A stretch of DNA of 64,000 bases from NCBI RefSeq assembly GCF_030852425.1, contig NZ_NSDM01000011.1, positions 1 to 64,000 of the forward strand. Reading direction: 5' to 3'. Below, in pieces: positions 7,273 to 15,569 of the stretch. Each line of letters begins with the position of its first letter. Positions within the stretch are counted from its first letter, which is position 1. The translations under genes and the position numbers were made by a program. Below the pieces are notes generated by a model. That model ran no database searches. It worked only from the letters and a program-made list of their open reading frames with translations, and was not told where the DNA came from. Origin of the DNA: Saccharothrix longispora. Its GTDB lineage: Bacteria; Actinomycetota; Actinomycetes; Mycobacteriales; Pseudonocardiaceae.

Positions 7273-8781
7273 GTGCCGAGCCGGCCCACGCGGACGAACA
7301 CGAGCCGCCACACCGAGGACGACCACCTGCGGCTGTTGTGCCAGGAGGCGACGGGCCCGGACGGCGTGCGGCGCGTGCTGGAGCTGCTCGCCCGCCGGTT
7401 CACCGGGGAGGTCGTGCTCACGGGGCCGGGCGAGGGGCAGGCGGTCGCGGTCCCGTCGGACACCGGGCGACTCCTCCGCCTGGTCGGCGGGGAACTCGCC
7501 GAGGACGTCGCCCGGGTGCGCGCCGGGCACGTCGACGCCGCCGCGGTGCACGCGGGCGGGCACGACATCGCGGTGCTGCCGGTCGGTCCACCGCCCGCGC
7601 GGCCGGTGCTCGTCGTCGCGCGCCGGGGCCCGTTGACCGCGGAGCACCGGCGTTTCCTCGCCGCCGCGGTGAACCCGCTCTGGCTGTGCTGGCGCACGGC
7701 GGTCGCCGAGCAGCGGGCCGAGCGCCTCGACGCCGCCGACGCGACGGTGCGCGAAGCGGTGCTGCACCTGCTCATGGTCGGGGACGTGTCCGGCGCCCGT
7801 CGGACCGCGGCGGTCCTCCGCCCGGAACTGCCCGACCTGGCGAGGGTCTACGTCATCGAGAACGCCCCGGACTCCCGCGCCCGGCTCTCCCCGCGCTGCC
7901 GGGACGTGTTCGGCGAGGCCGCCTGGGTGGTGCCGTGCCCGGTCTACAGCGGGCACGTCATCGTGATCGCCCCGGCCGGTGGGGACGAGCGACGCCCGGC
8001 GCCGGCGACCCGCCTGATCCGGGAACTGGTCGAGACGGTGCCCGGAACCCGGATGGGCATCGGGTTGCCGGTGGCGCTGCGGGACATCCCGATCGGGTAC
8101 AAGCAGGCGTTCCACGCGTTGTCGGTGGCCCGCCACCGGTCCGAGCGGTACGCCCGGTTCTCGCCTCGCGGCGAGCTGGGCGAACTGCTGGGCCACGCCG
8201 GGCGCGCCTGGGCCGCCGGCACGCTCGCGCCGCTGCTGGCGTACCGGCCCGCCCGCCCCCGGGACCCGGACGCCTTCGAGCTGCTGGCGACGCTGCTGTC
8301 GTGGCTGGAGTTCGGCGCGCGGGCGGCCTCGCAGTTGAAGATCCACCGCAACACGCTGGCCTCGCGCCTGCACCGCGTCGGCGCCGAACTGGACCGCGAC
8401 CTCACCCGGTTCGCGGTGCAGTCCGAGCTCCACCTGGCGTTGCAGCTGATCGACGAGCGGCCGCACCCCGGCGCGGCGGCCGGGGCGATCGGGATCGACG
8501 AGCTGTTCGACCGCCCGGAGGTCCGGCGTTGGGCGGAGACCCTGTTGTCCCCGTTGCCGGATGCCACCCGGCGGACGCTGCTGACCACCGTGCGGACCTG
8601 GTTCCGGCACGACCTGCGGACGACCGCCGCCGCCGCCGACCTGGGGATCTCCGCGCACGGCCTGCGCAAGCGCCTCGCGCGGGTGGAGGAACTCCTCGGC
8701 CGGGCGCTGCTGGTCGGACCGTCGGCCCGGTACGACCTGCACCACGCGCTCCGCGTGCACGTGGAGCCGGCGCGGGCGTGA
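7273..8781 (+). CDS. PucR/CdaR-type transcriptional regulator with two HTH_30 domains
   Basis: A 502-residue regulator. The N-terminal half resembles the sensor region of PucR-type proteins; a GGDEF-like central region spans roughly 170-290; a PucR-type C-terminal HTH lies near 340-375 (LKIHRNTLASRLHRVGAEL) and a second HTH_30 at the extreme C-terminus (ADLGISAHGLRKRLARVEEL, about 450-490). PucR-family regulators control purine use, nitrogen use or specialised metabolism. Start is GTG at 7273; the region before it is a poor match for coding. No target site is evident. It ends at a shared bidirectional terminator with the convergent cold-shock gene. Confidence 0.75.
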   Translation: MPSRPTRTNTSRHTEDDHLRLLCQEATGPDGVRRVLELLARRFTGEVVLTGPGEGQAVAVPSDTGRLLRLVGGELAEDVARVRAGHVDAAAVHAGGHDIAVLPVGPPPARPVLVVARRGPLTAEHRRFLAAAVNPLWLCWRTAVAEQRAERLDAADATVREAVLHLLMVGDVSGARRTAAVLRPELPDLARVYVIENAPDSRARLSPRCRDVFGEAAWVVPCPVYSGHVIVIAPAGGDERRPAPATRLIRELVETVPGTRMGIGLPVALRDIPIGYKQAFHALSVARHRSERYARFSPRGELGELLGHAGRAWAAGTLAPLLAYRPARPRDPDAFELLATLLSWLEFGARAASQLKIHRNTLASRLHRVGAELDRDLTRFAVQSELHLALQLIDERPHPGAAAGAIGIDELFDRPEVRRWAETLLSPLPDATRRTLLTTVRTWFRHDLRTTAAAADLGISAHGLRKRLARVEELLGRALLVGPSARYDLHHALRVHVEPARA

Positions 8782-8822
8782 CCGTCCGGCCGGTGCGCGG
8801 CGTCGCGCCGCCGGACAAGGCG

Positions 8823-8853
8823 AGGGGCGGACACGGGAACCGTGTCCGCCCCT
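8823..8853. terminator. Bidirectional terminator between PucR-type gene and csp
   Basis: Perfect 14-bp arms AGGGGCGGACACGG (8823-8836) and CCGTGTCCGCCCCT (8840-8853) with a 3-nt loop, placed between two convergent genes. Confidence 0.8.
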
Positions 8854-8865
8854 GTCGGCTCCGCG

Positions 8866-9069
8866 TCAGAGAACCCGGACGGCGAGCGCCTGCGGGCCCT
8901 TGGGACCCTGGCCGATCTCGAACTCCACCGGCTGGTTGTCCGGGACGCCGTGGAAGTCGTAGTCCCGGATCTCCGACTGGTGCAGGAAGAGGTCCGCTCC
9001 GCCGCCCGAGGGGGTGATGAAGCCGAAGCCCTTGGTGCCGTTGAACCACTTGACGGTTCCCTGGGTCAT
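8866..9069 (-). CDS. Cold-shock protein (CspA family)
   Basis: A 67-residue single-domain cold-shock protein beginning [17 protein letters not shown], with RNP1 KGFGFI and RNP2 as LFLHQS rather than the common VFVHFS. CSPs are OB-fold RNA chaperones binding single-stranded nucleic acid in the cytoplasm. The GAAGGAGC sequence upstream is a good ribosome site. Its ATG overlaps the stop of the upstream 94-residue gene (ATGA), so it may be translationally coupled. The altered RNP2 (Gln for Phe) is a modest oddity that could alter base stacking. Confidence 0.93.
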   Translation of the reverse strand: MTQGTVKWFNGTKGFGFITPSGGGADLFLHQSEIRDYDFHGVPDNQPVEFEIGQGPKGPQALAVRVL

Positions 9070-9350
9070 CGACGTGCTCCTTCGGTCGGCCGGTATGCGC
9101 CCTGCGCATCGCGGTGCGTGCGGTTCGCGGGGAGCTCCTGGCGTGCGGGCGTGGGCGTGTCCGCGCTGCGGGCCGACAGGCCCAGCATGGACAGCAGCTC
9201 ACGGCAGTCGCTCACGTCCAGGGAGTGGTCCGCCACCGTGCGGGCCGCCTGGAACTGCTGGGCGGCCTCGGCCACGTCGGTGGCGGCCCGTGCTTCCGCG
9301 AAGCCGACGGTGGTGCCGCCCGCTCGCATCGGACGTCCGGTGATCGTCAT
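9066..9350 (-). CDS. Small hypothetical protein upstream of csp
   Basis: A 94-residue protein without recognised enzyme motifs. The middle contains [24 protein letters not shown], a pattern I associate with small actinomycete hypothetical proteins ending a helical segment with D-C-x-E-L-L-x-M-L-G-L. The N-terminus is Gly/Arg rich and the C-terminus is polar and probably disordered. It overlaps the cold-shock gene by 4 bases (ATGA) and the two are likely cotranscribed. No function can be assigned. Confidence 0.5.
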   Translation of the reverse strand: MTITGRPMRAGGTTVGFAEARAATDVAEAAQQFQAARTVADHSLDVSDCRELLSMLGLSARSADTPTPARQELPANRTHRDAQGAYRPTEGARR

Positions 9351-9583
9351 GCCTGTCCCCGTTCTGCGCGTCCGCGGGTTCCGAAGCTCGAGATCGGGGG
9401 AAGTGGTGGGGCGAGCTGGTGATCCGGCAGCAAGCCGGTGCTCCCGTCCCCGGCCGGAGAACTCCTGGGCCGGACTGGGTCGGGGAACCGCGACGGCTGG
9501 GTGCCTGCGCCTGGTATCCCGACTGGGCTGAATGTACCGCAGTCGACGCGTGCCGGACCGGTTCGACGCAGTACGGTTTCCAG

Positions 9584-9814
9584 ATGACGGAACAATCCGG
9601 CGGTCCGGCCCTCGGCCCCACCCTGACCGAGTGGCTCAGCGCACGCCAGGAGACCGAGCGGCACCTGACCGCCGGGGGGACGCCACCGCTCGACGCCGAG
9701 TGGGTGCAGAAGCTCGCCGACCTGCTGGCCACCGAGCGGTCGTGGCAGGAGCAGTACACGGACCTCATCGCGCTCGGCAGCAGCGGTGGCCGGTTCCCCT
9801 CGTCCAACCGCTGA
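9584..9814 (+). CDS. Small hypothetical protein (76 aa)
   Basis: Starting at ATG 9584 (MTEQSGGPAL) this frame encodes 76 residues, mostly helical and acidic, with TEWLSARQETERHL and LADLLATERSWQEQY segments. No family is recognised. An earlier in-frame ATG at 9419 would add a Pro/Arg-rich stretch untypical of coding sequence, so the later start is preferred. The 230 bases between it and the leftward small gene form a divergent promoter region with no further gene seen. Confidence 0.5.
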   Translation: MTEQSGGPALGPTLTEWLSARQETERHLTAGGTPPLDAEWVQKLADLLATERSWQEQYTDLIALGSSGGRFPSSNR

Positions 9815-10136
9815 CGCGCCGCGGCAGGAGGTGCTCCGGCCGCTGGGCCACTCACCCGGGTCGGACCTGGACATGGCGGGCACCGCGGCGCTCACGGGCC
9901 GCGACGTCGCCGGGACGCGCCAGGTCCTCGACGACCTGCACGAGGTGTGCCTGCCGGAGGAGGTCGCGCCGGAGCGGTACCGGATGCCGGCCCCGCTCAA
10001 GGAGCTCGCCGCCGCGGAACCTCCAGCCGAGACCGCCGACGCCCTGCTCCGGCTGCTCGACTACCACCTGCCCGCGCCGCGTACCCGTTCGCCGGCCGGC
10101 CAGGCGCTGCCCCGGTGGACCCGGCTGTTCACGGCG
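9786..10136 (+). pseudogene. Possible truncated hypothetical gene without its own stop
   Basis: The plus strand over this stretch reads as plausible helical protein (DLDMAGTAALTGRDVAGT, VLDDLHEVCLPEEVAPER, ADALLRLLDYHLP) with normal GC-rich third positions. The frame meets no stop before it enters sequence antisense to the ABC permease. It could be the 5' part of a gene whose 3' end was lost where the exporter operon begins, or simply non-coding. Evidence is compositional only. Confidence 0.25.
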
Positions 10137-10895
10137 TCAGTCCCGCACGCGACGGCGGTAGAGGGCGGTGGCCAGGAGGAACGAGGCGACCAGCAGGCCG
10201 ACCGACCAGGCGAGGGCCAAGGCCCCGTTGTCGCCGATCGGGGTGCCGGTGAGCAGGCCGCGCACGGTCTCGATGATCGGGGTGATCGGCTGGTGCTCGC
10301 TGATCGCCCCCAGGGCGGCGGGCATGGTGTCGGTCGGCACGAACGCGCTGCTCAGGTACGGCAGGAACAGCATGAAGAAGCTCAGGGCGCTGGCCGACTC
10401 CACCGAGCGGGCCACGGCGCCCAGGCCGGCGGCCAGCCAGGAGAGGGCCAGGACGTAGAGGAGGAGCAGGCCCGCGGCGGCCAGCCACTCGACCGCGGTG
10501 CCGTCGGGGCGGAAGCCCATCGCCACGGCGGCGGCCACGACGATCGCGGTGGAGAGGGCGTTGCGGGTCGCGCTCGCCGCCACGTGGCCGGTCAGCACGA
10601 CGAACGGGCGGATCGGCATGGAGCGCAGGCGGTCGACCATGCCGGAGGTCATGTCGTCGGCGACGGACATCGCGGTCGCCGCGGCGCCGTAACCGGCGCA
10701 CAGCAGGACGATGCCGGGCACCACGTAGTCCACGTACGCCGTGCCGGTGGTGATGGCACCGCCGAACACGTACACGAACAGGGCCATCATCATCAGCGGC
10801 AGGACCACCGACATGACGAGCGTGTCGGTGTTGCGCCTGCTCAACCTGATGCTGCGGCCGATCATGGTCATCGAGTCGGCGGCGGCGTGGCTCAT
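10137..10895 (-). CDS. ABC-2 type exporter permease (DrrB-like)
   Basis: A 252-residue integral membrane protein with about six hydrophobic segments (for example LVMSVVLPLMMMALFVYVF near 27-45 and AAAGLLLLYVLALSWLAAGL near 140) and the ABC-2 signature region around FMLFLPYLSSAFVPTDTMP. It pairs with the ATPase to export hydrophobic compounds, in the manner of daunorubicin-resistance DrrAB. Start ATG 10895 overlaps the ATPase stop by 4 bases (ATGA), indicating translational coupling. The pair is transcribed from the promoter that contains two TetR-type palindromes. Confidence 0.88.
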   Translation of the reverse strand: MSHAAADSMTMIGRSIRLSRRNTDTLVMSVVLPLMMMALFVYVFGGAITTGTAYVDYVVPGIVLLCAGYGAAATAMSVADDMTSGMVDRLRSMPIRPFVVLTGHVAASATRNALSTAIVVAAAVAMGFRPDGTAVEWLAAAGLLLLYVLALSWLAAGLGAVARSVESASALSFFMLFLPYLSSAFVPTDTMPAALGAISEHQPITPIIETVRGLLTGTPIGDNGALALAWSVGLLVASFLLATALYRRRVRD

Positions 10896-11812
10896 GCGGG
10901 CACCCCTTGGCGCGTGGTCAGGGCGAGGAAGACGTCGTCGAGGGTGGGGCGGTGCGAGGAGACCCGGTCGGGCGTCACGCCGGCGGCGCGCAGGTCGTCC
11001 AGCACGGCGTGCAGGTGTGCCGCGGTGCCGTCGGAGGGCAGGCTGAGCACGAGGTCGGCCGGGCGGAAGCCGCCCAGCACGGCGTGGGCCGCGGCCAGGT
11101 CGGACGGCGAGGCGAAGCGGAGGTCCAGCCGGTCGCCGCCGACCCGCGACTTGAGGTCGTCCGCGGTGCCCTCGGCCGCGACCTTCCCCTTGTCCAGCAC
11201 CATGATCCGGTCGGCGAGGCGGTCGGCCTCCTCCAGGTACTGGGTGGTGAGGAAGATCGTGGTGCCGGTGCGCACCAGGTCGCGGATGGCGTCCCACATG
11301 GTCGTGCGGCCGGCCGGGTCGAGGCCGGTGGTCGGCTCGTCCAGGAAGATCACGCGCGGCGCGGCGACGAGGCTCATGGCCAGGTCGAGGCGCCGCCGCA
11401 TGCCGCCGGAGTAGGTCTTGACGCGGCGGTCGGCGGCGTCGACGAGGTCGAACCGCTCCAGCAGCTCGGCCGCGCGGGTCCGGGCTCCCCCGCGCCCGAG
11501 GCCCATCAGCCGCCCGATCACGACGAGGTTCTCGCGGCCGGTCTGCTCGGCGTCAACGGCCGCGTACTGGCCGGTCACGGCGATCGCCGCGCGCACCGCC
11601 GCCGGGTCGCGCACCACGTCGTGGCCGGCCACCCGCAGTTCGCCCGCGTCCGGCCCGGTGAGCGTGGACAGGATGCGGACGGTGGTGGTCTTGCCGGCGC
11701 CGTTGGCGCCCAGCAGCGCGAAGACCGACCCCTCGGCGACCTCCAGGTCCACCCCGTCCAACACCACCTTCGAGCCGTACGCCTTGCGCAGGCCCCGTAC
11801 GTCGACGATCAT
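10892..11812 (-). CDS. ABC exporter ATPase (DrrA-like)
   Basis: A 306-residue ATPase: Walker A GANGAGKTT near residue 40, Q-loop region, ABC signature YSGGMRRRLD near 136, Walker B VIFLDEPTTGLD, and the DrrA-type C-terminal domain (about 225-306). It energises the DrrB-like permease encoded immediately downstream. Start ATG 11812 (MIVDVRGL) follows an AAGGGGG sequence; an upstream extension would read through the operator. It is divergent from a TetR regulator, the classic layout of a drug-induced efflux pair. Confidence 0.92.
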   Translation of the reverse strand: MIVDVRGLRKAYGSKVVLDGVDLEVAEGSVFALLGANGAGKTTTVRILSTLTGPDAGELRVAGHDVVRDPAAVRAAIAVTGQYAAVDAEQTGRENLVVIGRLMGLGRGGARTRAAELLERFDLVDAADRRVKTYSGGMRRRLDLAMSLVAAPRVIFLDEPTTGLDPAGRTTMWDAIRDLVRTGTTIFLTTQYLEEADRLADRIMVLDKGKVAAEGTADDLKSRVGGDRLDLRFASPSDLAAAHAVLGGFRPADLVLSLPSDGTAAHLHAVLDDLRAAGVTPDRVSSHRPTLDDVFLALTTRQGVPA

Positions 11813-11825
11813 CGTCGCCCCCTTA

Positions 11826-11862
11826 TGCGTATGAGATACGCACATTAGCGTAGCCCATACGC
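11826..11862. promoter_or_regulatory. Two palindromic operators between exporter and TetR genes
   Basis: TGCGTAT-GAG-ATACGCA at 11826-11842 is a perfect palindrome with 7-bp arms. A second, shorter palindrome GCGTA-GCCCA-TACGC lies at 11848-11862, sharing the GCGTA/TACGC arms; the centres are about 21 bp apart. The intergenic space between the divergent start codons (11812 and 11913) is about 100 bp. This fits cooperative binding of two TetR dimers to control both directions. Confidence 0.8.
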
Positions 11863-11912
11863 AGTTAATCGTGGAAGCCCTAGACTGCACCCGGCGCGAC
11901 GAGAGGGCGAGG

Positions 11913-12653
11913 ATGACCGACGAGCACGGCCTGCCGGACGAGATCGCGCTGCTCTGGGGGCTGCGCTCGACGCCGAAACGGGGCCGCAAACCGTCCCTCA
12001 CAGTCTTCGACATCACCCGCGCCGCGATCGAGGTGGCCGACGCCGAGGGGCTCGCCGCCGTCTCGATGGCCCGCGTCGCGCAGCAGCTCGGCAAGTCGAC
12101 GATGGCGCTCTACCGGCACGTGAACAGCAAGGACGAACTGCTGGCGCTGATGGCGGACGCCGCACTGGAACTCCCGCCCGAGCTGCCGGGCGGCGACTGG
12201 CGGGCCGGGCTGACCACGTGGACGCACGCCGTGGTGGCCGCGTTCCGGCGGCACCCGTGGTTCGCCCGGATACCGCTGACCGGACCGCCCGCCGGGCCGC
12301 ACAACCTCGCGTGGTTCGACAGCGCGCTCGGGGCGCTGTCCGAGACCACCCTCGCGGAGGACGAGAAGGTGGGCGTCGTGATGGGGCTGCTCACCTTCGT
12401 GCACGGCACGCTGCGGCTCGGCACGGAGATGACCCGGCACTACCAGGACAAGCCGGAGGCGTTCAGCCGGCAGTACGCGCGGGTGCTGCGGACCGTCGTG
12501 GACCCCCGGCGGCTGCCCGCGCTGGGCCGCGTCGTGGACTCGGGGGTGTTCGACGTCGACGACCTGTACCGGGACGAGGTGGACGCGGACTTCGGTTTCG
12601 CCCTGAACATCTTCCTGGACGGCGTGGCCGCGCACCTGGCACGCCGGTCGTGA
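11913..12653 (+). CDS. TetR-family regulator with TetR_C domain
   Basis: A 246-residue repressor with an N-terminal HTH (ITRAAIEVADAEGLAAVSMA then QQLGKSTMALYRHVNSKDEL, residues about 35-80) and a long C-terminal ligand-binding domain of the tetracycline-repressor C-terminal type. Start ATG 11913 (MTDEHG) has a GAGGGCGAGG ribosome site; an upstream TTG/ATG would lie close to the operator. It is divergent from the DrrAB-like exporter and is expected to repress it until an exported compound binds. Confidence 0.9.
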   Translation: MTDEHGLPDEIALLWGLRSTPKRGRKPSLTVFDITRAAIEVADAEGLAAVSMARVAQQLGKSTMALYRHVNSKDELLALMADAALELPPELPGGDWRAGLTTWTHAVVAAFRRHPWFARIPLTGPPAGPHNLAWFDSALGALSETTLAEDEKVGVVMGLLTFVHGTLRLGTEMTRHYQDKPEAFSRQYARVLRTVVDPRRLPALGRVVDSGVFDVDDLYRDEVDADFGFALNIFLDGVAAHLARRS

Positions 12654-12693
12654 GGTGCCGCGGGGCCGGTCGGGGCCCCGCGGCACCGGGCGA

Positions 12694-13155
12694 TCACCGC
12701 TGTCCGACCCGCGTCACCCGCTGTCGCGCGGGGGCGTCGGCCGACATGACCACCAGGGCCGCGGTGATCAGGACCAGGTTCTTCACGACGAACTCGCCGG
12801 TCATGGTGAGCAGCAGCGGGTTGCCCGCCCGGAACGCGGCGGCCGGCTGCACGACCAGCACCAGGAACGTCCCCGCAAGGTGCAGCACGACGAGCAGCGC
12901 CACCCAGCGCAACCGCCTGCCCACCACCAGGGCGACCCCCAGCACCACCTCCAGCACGCCGAGCGCGAACACGAACGCGCCCGGGTCGAGCCACGGGACG
13001 ATCCGGGCCACCAGGTCCGCCACCGGTGTCGCACCGGCCACCTTGAGGGCCCCGAACCACACGAACACCACGCCCAGCGATCCCCTGAGCAGGGGAACGC
13101 TCAACGCCCGCAGGGCATCCGCACGCGCGTCCAGACGGGATGAGAACTCGACCAT
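12694..13155 (-). CDS. DoxX-like small membrane protein
   Basis: A 153-residue protein with four hydrophobic helices: LLRGSLGVVFVWFGALKV, FVFALGVLEVVLGVALVVG, WVALLVVLHLAGTFLVLVV and a C-terminal VVKNLVLITAALVVM. Layout and the GxxFVWFGxLK-type first helix are those of DoxX-like/DUF417-type proteins. ATG 13155 (MVEFSS) with GGAAG upstream is preferred to an upstream in-frame GTG. A perfect CebR-type box lies 87 bp upstream of the start. It converges with the TetR gene at the other end. Function unknown. Confidence 0.7.
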   Translation of the reverse strand: MVEFSSRLDARADALRALSVPLLRGSLGVVFVWFGALKVAGATPVADLVARIVPWLDPGAFVFALGVLEVVLGVALVVGRRLRWVALLVVLHLAGTFLVLVVQPAAAFRAGNPLLLTMTGEFVVKNLVLITAALVVMSADAPARQRVTRVGQR

Positions 13156-13241
13156 CCGCACCACTTCCTTCGCGGGCGGGACCACGTCGACCCGTCACGG
13201 GACGTCGGCCGATCCGCTGGTCCACGCTGACGGGAATCGAC

Positions 13242-13255
13242 TGGGAGCGCTCCCA
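13242..13255. promoter_or_regulatory. CebR-type operator (perfect TGGGAGCGCTCCCA)
   Basis: A perfect 14-bp palindrome identical to the cellobiose-responsive CebR box described in streptomycetes. It lies between the start of the leftward DoxX-like gene and the end of the leftward GGDEF/EAL gene. No cellulolytic gene follows on either side, so its target is unclear. Confidence 0.75.
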
Positions 13256-13311
13256 GAACTGTAACGGTACGGAAACGCCCTGTGAAGACCCGATGTCGCG
13301 CGGTGCCCGGT

Positions 13312-15435
13312 TCAGCCGGTCCGCGGGCCGAAGCGCGCGGCCACGACGTGCGGCTCCAGCGCCTCGCCGTGCAGCGGACCGCTGCCGGCGACCGCGCCCG
13401 CCCGGTGCCACCACGCGGCCTGCTCCGGCGTGGTCAGGCCGTCCACGAGCACCTCGGCGCCCGCCGCGCGCACCAGCGGCACCAACCCGGCCAGGTGGTC
13501 GGCGTCGCCCGCGAGCTGCCGCGCCACCAGCCGGCGGCTCACCCGGACCAGGCGGACGGGCAGGTCGGCCACCGCGGCCAGGTCGTCCGGCCCGAGGCCG
13601 AAGTCGTCGAGCGACGTGCCCACGCCCAGTTCGGCGAGCACGGTCAGGCCGTCCACGGCGTCGGGCTCGGCGAGCACGCCCACCGGCATCCCGACGACCA
13701 GCCGGTCGGCGGGCAGGCCCGTGTCGCCGAGCACCCGCCGGACCCGGCGGACGAGGTCGCCGTCGCACCACTGGTGCCGCGTCAGGCCGACGTGCAGGGC
13801 GCCGGTGAAGCCCGACTGCCGCCACCACGCGACCTGGCCGCACGCCGTCGCCAGGTGCCACTCGCCCAGCCCCAGCACGAGACCCGTCCGCTCGGCCAGC
13901 CCCGTGCACGCGTCGTGGTCGACCGGCGCCCCGTCGGGGCGCTCCCAGAGCAGGCGGGCGGACACGCCGGTGGTCGTGCCGTCGGCGAGGGACGCGACGG
14001 GCGCGTAGCGGGCGGTCAGCTCGCCCTGCTCCAGGGCCCCGGGCATCCGCACGGCCAGCAGGTCGGTCGCGCGGTCGGCGAGGCCCTGCTCCGGGTCGAA
14101 CAGCTCCCACTGGCCGCGCCGGCCCGCCTTGGCGCGGCGCAGGGCCTGCTCCGCGGACCGCAGCACCTCGGTCGGCGACGAGTCGGGCGGCGGGCGGCGG
14201 ACCACGCCGACGCTGACCGTGGCGGCCAGGCCGTGGCCGTCGAGGTAGACGGGTTCGGACAGCTCGCGGTTGATCGCGGCGACCGTGGTGCCGATGTCGG
14301 GCGTGGTGGCGGTGTTCTCCACCAGGACGGCGAACTCGTCGCCGTCGAGGCGGGCGATCATGGCCTTCTCGTGCGCCAGCACGGACGTGAGCCGCTGCGC
14401 CACGTGCACGAGGAGGCGTTCGCCGGTGGCGCGGCCCAGGCTGTTGCACACCATGCCGAACGCGTCGAGGTCGAGGTGGTAGAGGGTGACGCCGCGGACC
14501 GGGTCGGCGCGGCGCAGCGCGCTCTCCAGGTGGGTGGTGAAGAACTGGCGGTTCGGCAGGCCCGTCGACACGTCGTGCAGGGCCTGCCGGTGCAGTTCGG
14601 CCTGGAGCAGCATCAGCTCGGTGCCGTCCTCCACGACGGCGACGAAGTGGCCGGGCTGGTCGGGCCCGGCGCCGCCGCGGACCAGGGACACCGTGAGCGA
14701 GATCCGGGCGACGTCGCCGTTCTCGCGCAGCAGGCGCTGGGACTGCCGGACCCGCTCGCGCTCGCCCGCCGCGAGGCCGCGCAGCGCCTCGGCGAGGTGC
14801 TTGCGCGAGTCGGGGTGCACCAGGTCCAGCAGGTCGCTGCCCACCAGCTCGTCGGTGGGCCGGCCGAGCATCTCGGCGATGGCCGCGTTCACCCGCACGA
14901 GGCGGCCGTCGAGGTCTGCGACGAGGACGCCGCTGGCCGACGACGTGACGACCTCGTCGAACCGGGCCTCGCTCTCGCGCAGGTTCCAGCGGGCGTCGCG
15001 GACCGCTTTGAGCATCGACAGCTGCATGGACTCCTGCTGCTCGAACACCGAGCGCCGGTTCGCCGCGAGGAAGCCGCACGACAGCGCGCCGACGCCGAGC
15101 AGGACCCGCTGCGCGTACGCCTCGACGGGCTGGAACTCGGGCAGCGCGAGCAGGCCCTTGCCGAGCACGTCCACGGTGACGCGCAGCCCGGCCTCGCCGA
15201 CGTACCCGAGCGAGACCAGCCGTTCGCCGATCCGCTCGACCGGCCGGTCGGCGAACGGCTCGGCGTGCAGGGCGGCGCACAGCTCGTCGAGCCGCTCGCC
15301 CAGTTCGCGATCGAGGTCGTCCCGCGACATCGGGACGACGGCCGCCCCGCTGAGCAGGTAGGACCACGTGCGCGCGAGCAGTTCCCGGCTGCGTTCCGGC
15401 GGGGTGGTCCGTGGTCCGCGAGTGGGGTGCGACAT
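13312..15435 (-). CDS. PAS-GGDEF-EAL protein with degenerate signature motifs
   Basis: A 707-residue cytoplasmic protein: an N-terminal helical region (about 1-165), a PAS domain (about 165-280, SGVLVADLDGRLVRVNAA), a GGDEF domain (about 290-450, DVSTGLPNRQFF and the signature LDGDEF) and an EAL-like domain (about 465-700). The GGDEF signature has Asp in its first position (DGDEF), which some active cyclases tolerate. The EAL signature reads VSARLLW where VEALLRW is usual, and the DDFG motif is DDFGLG; several metal ligands therefore seem to be missing. It is likely a cyclic-di-GMP sensor or cyclase rather than a phosphodiesterase (inference). The neighbouring 13242 box belongs to the downstream side. 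Confidence 0.85.
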   Translation of the reverse strand: MSHPTRGPRTTPPERSRELLARTWSYLLSGAAVVPMSRDDLDRELGERLDELCAALHAEPFADRPVERIGERLVSLGYVGEAGLRVTVDVLGKGLLALPEFQPVEAYAQRVLLGVGALSCGFLAANRRSVFEQQESMQLSMLKAVRDARWNLRESEARFDEVVTSSASGVLVADLDGRLVRVNAAIAEMLGRPTDELVGSDLLDLVHPDSRKHLAEALRGLAAGERERVRQSQRLLRENGDVARISLTVSLVRGGAGPDQPGHFVAVVEDGTELMLLQAELHRQALHDVSTGLPNRQFFTTHLESALRRADPVRGVTLYHLDLDAFGMVCNSLGRATGERLLVHVAQRLTSVLAHEKAMIARLDGDEFAVLVENTATTPDIGTTVAAINRELSEPVYLDGHGLAATVSVGVVRRPPPDSSPTEVLRSAEQALRRAKAGRRGQWELFDPEQGLADRATDLLAVRMPGALEQGELTARYAPVASLADGTTTGVSARLLWERPDGAPVDHDACTGLAERTGLVLGLGEWHLATACGQVAWWRQSGFTGALHVGLTRHQWCDGDLVRRVRRVLGDTGLPADRLVVGMPVGVLAEPDAVDGLTVLAELGVGTSLDDFGLGPDDLAAVADLPVRLVRVSRRLVARQLAGDADHLAGLVPLVRAAGAEVLVDGLTTPEQAAWWHRAGAVAGSGPLHGEALEPHVVAARFGPRTG

Positions 15436-15569
15436 TGTCGTTGCCCTGCTGTGATGTGATGATTTCGCGGCAGTTTACCCACGCCCCGTTGGTCTGGGCT
15501 CGACCATAAGCGTGAAAAAAGATCACACTATCGGCTATTTGACCACTAACGGTCACTTATGAGCGTTCC
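15436..15569. other. Short intergenic region, promoter of the GGDEF gene
   Basis: An AT-richer patch (AAAAAAGATCACACTATCGGCTATTTGACC, seen in parts) lies upstream of the leftward GGDEF gene and probably contains its promoter. No gene is seen. Confidence 0.3.

Noticed and set aside
12440-15556. Minus-strand open frame of about 1000 codons across the DoxX and GGDEF genes
   Set aside because: It is Arg/Ala/Pro-rich shadow of the real GGDEF-EAL frame and carries no family motif; long open antisense or offset frames are normal at this GC content.
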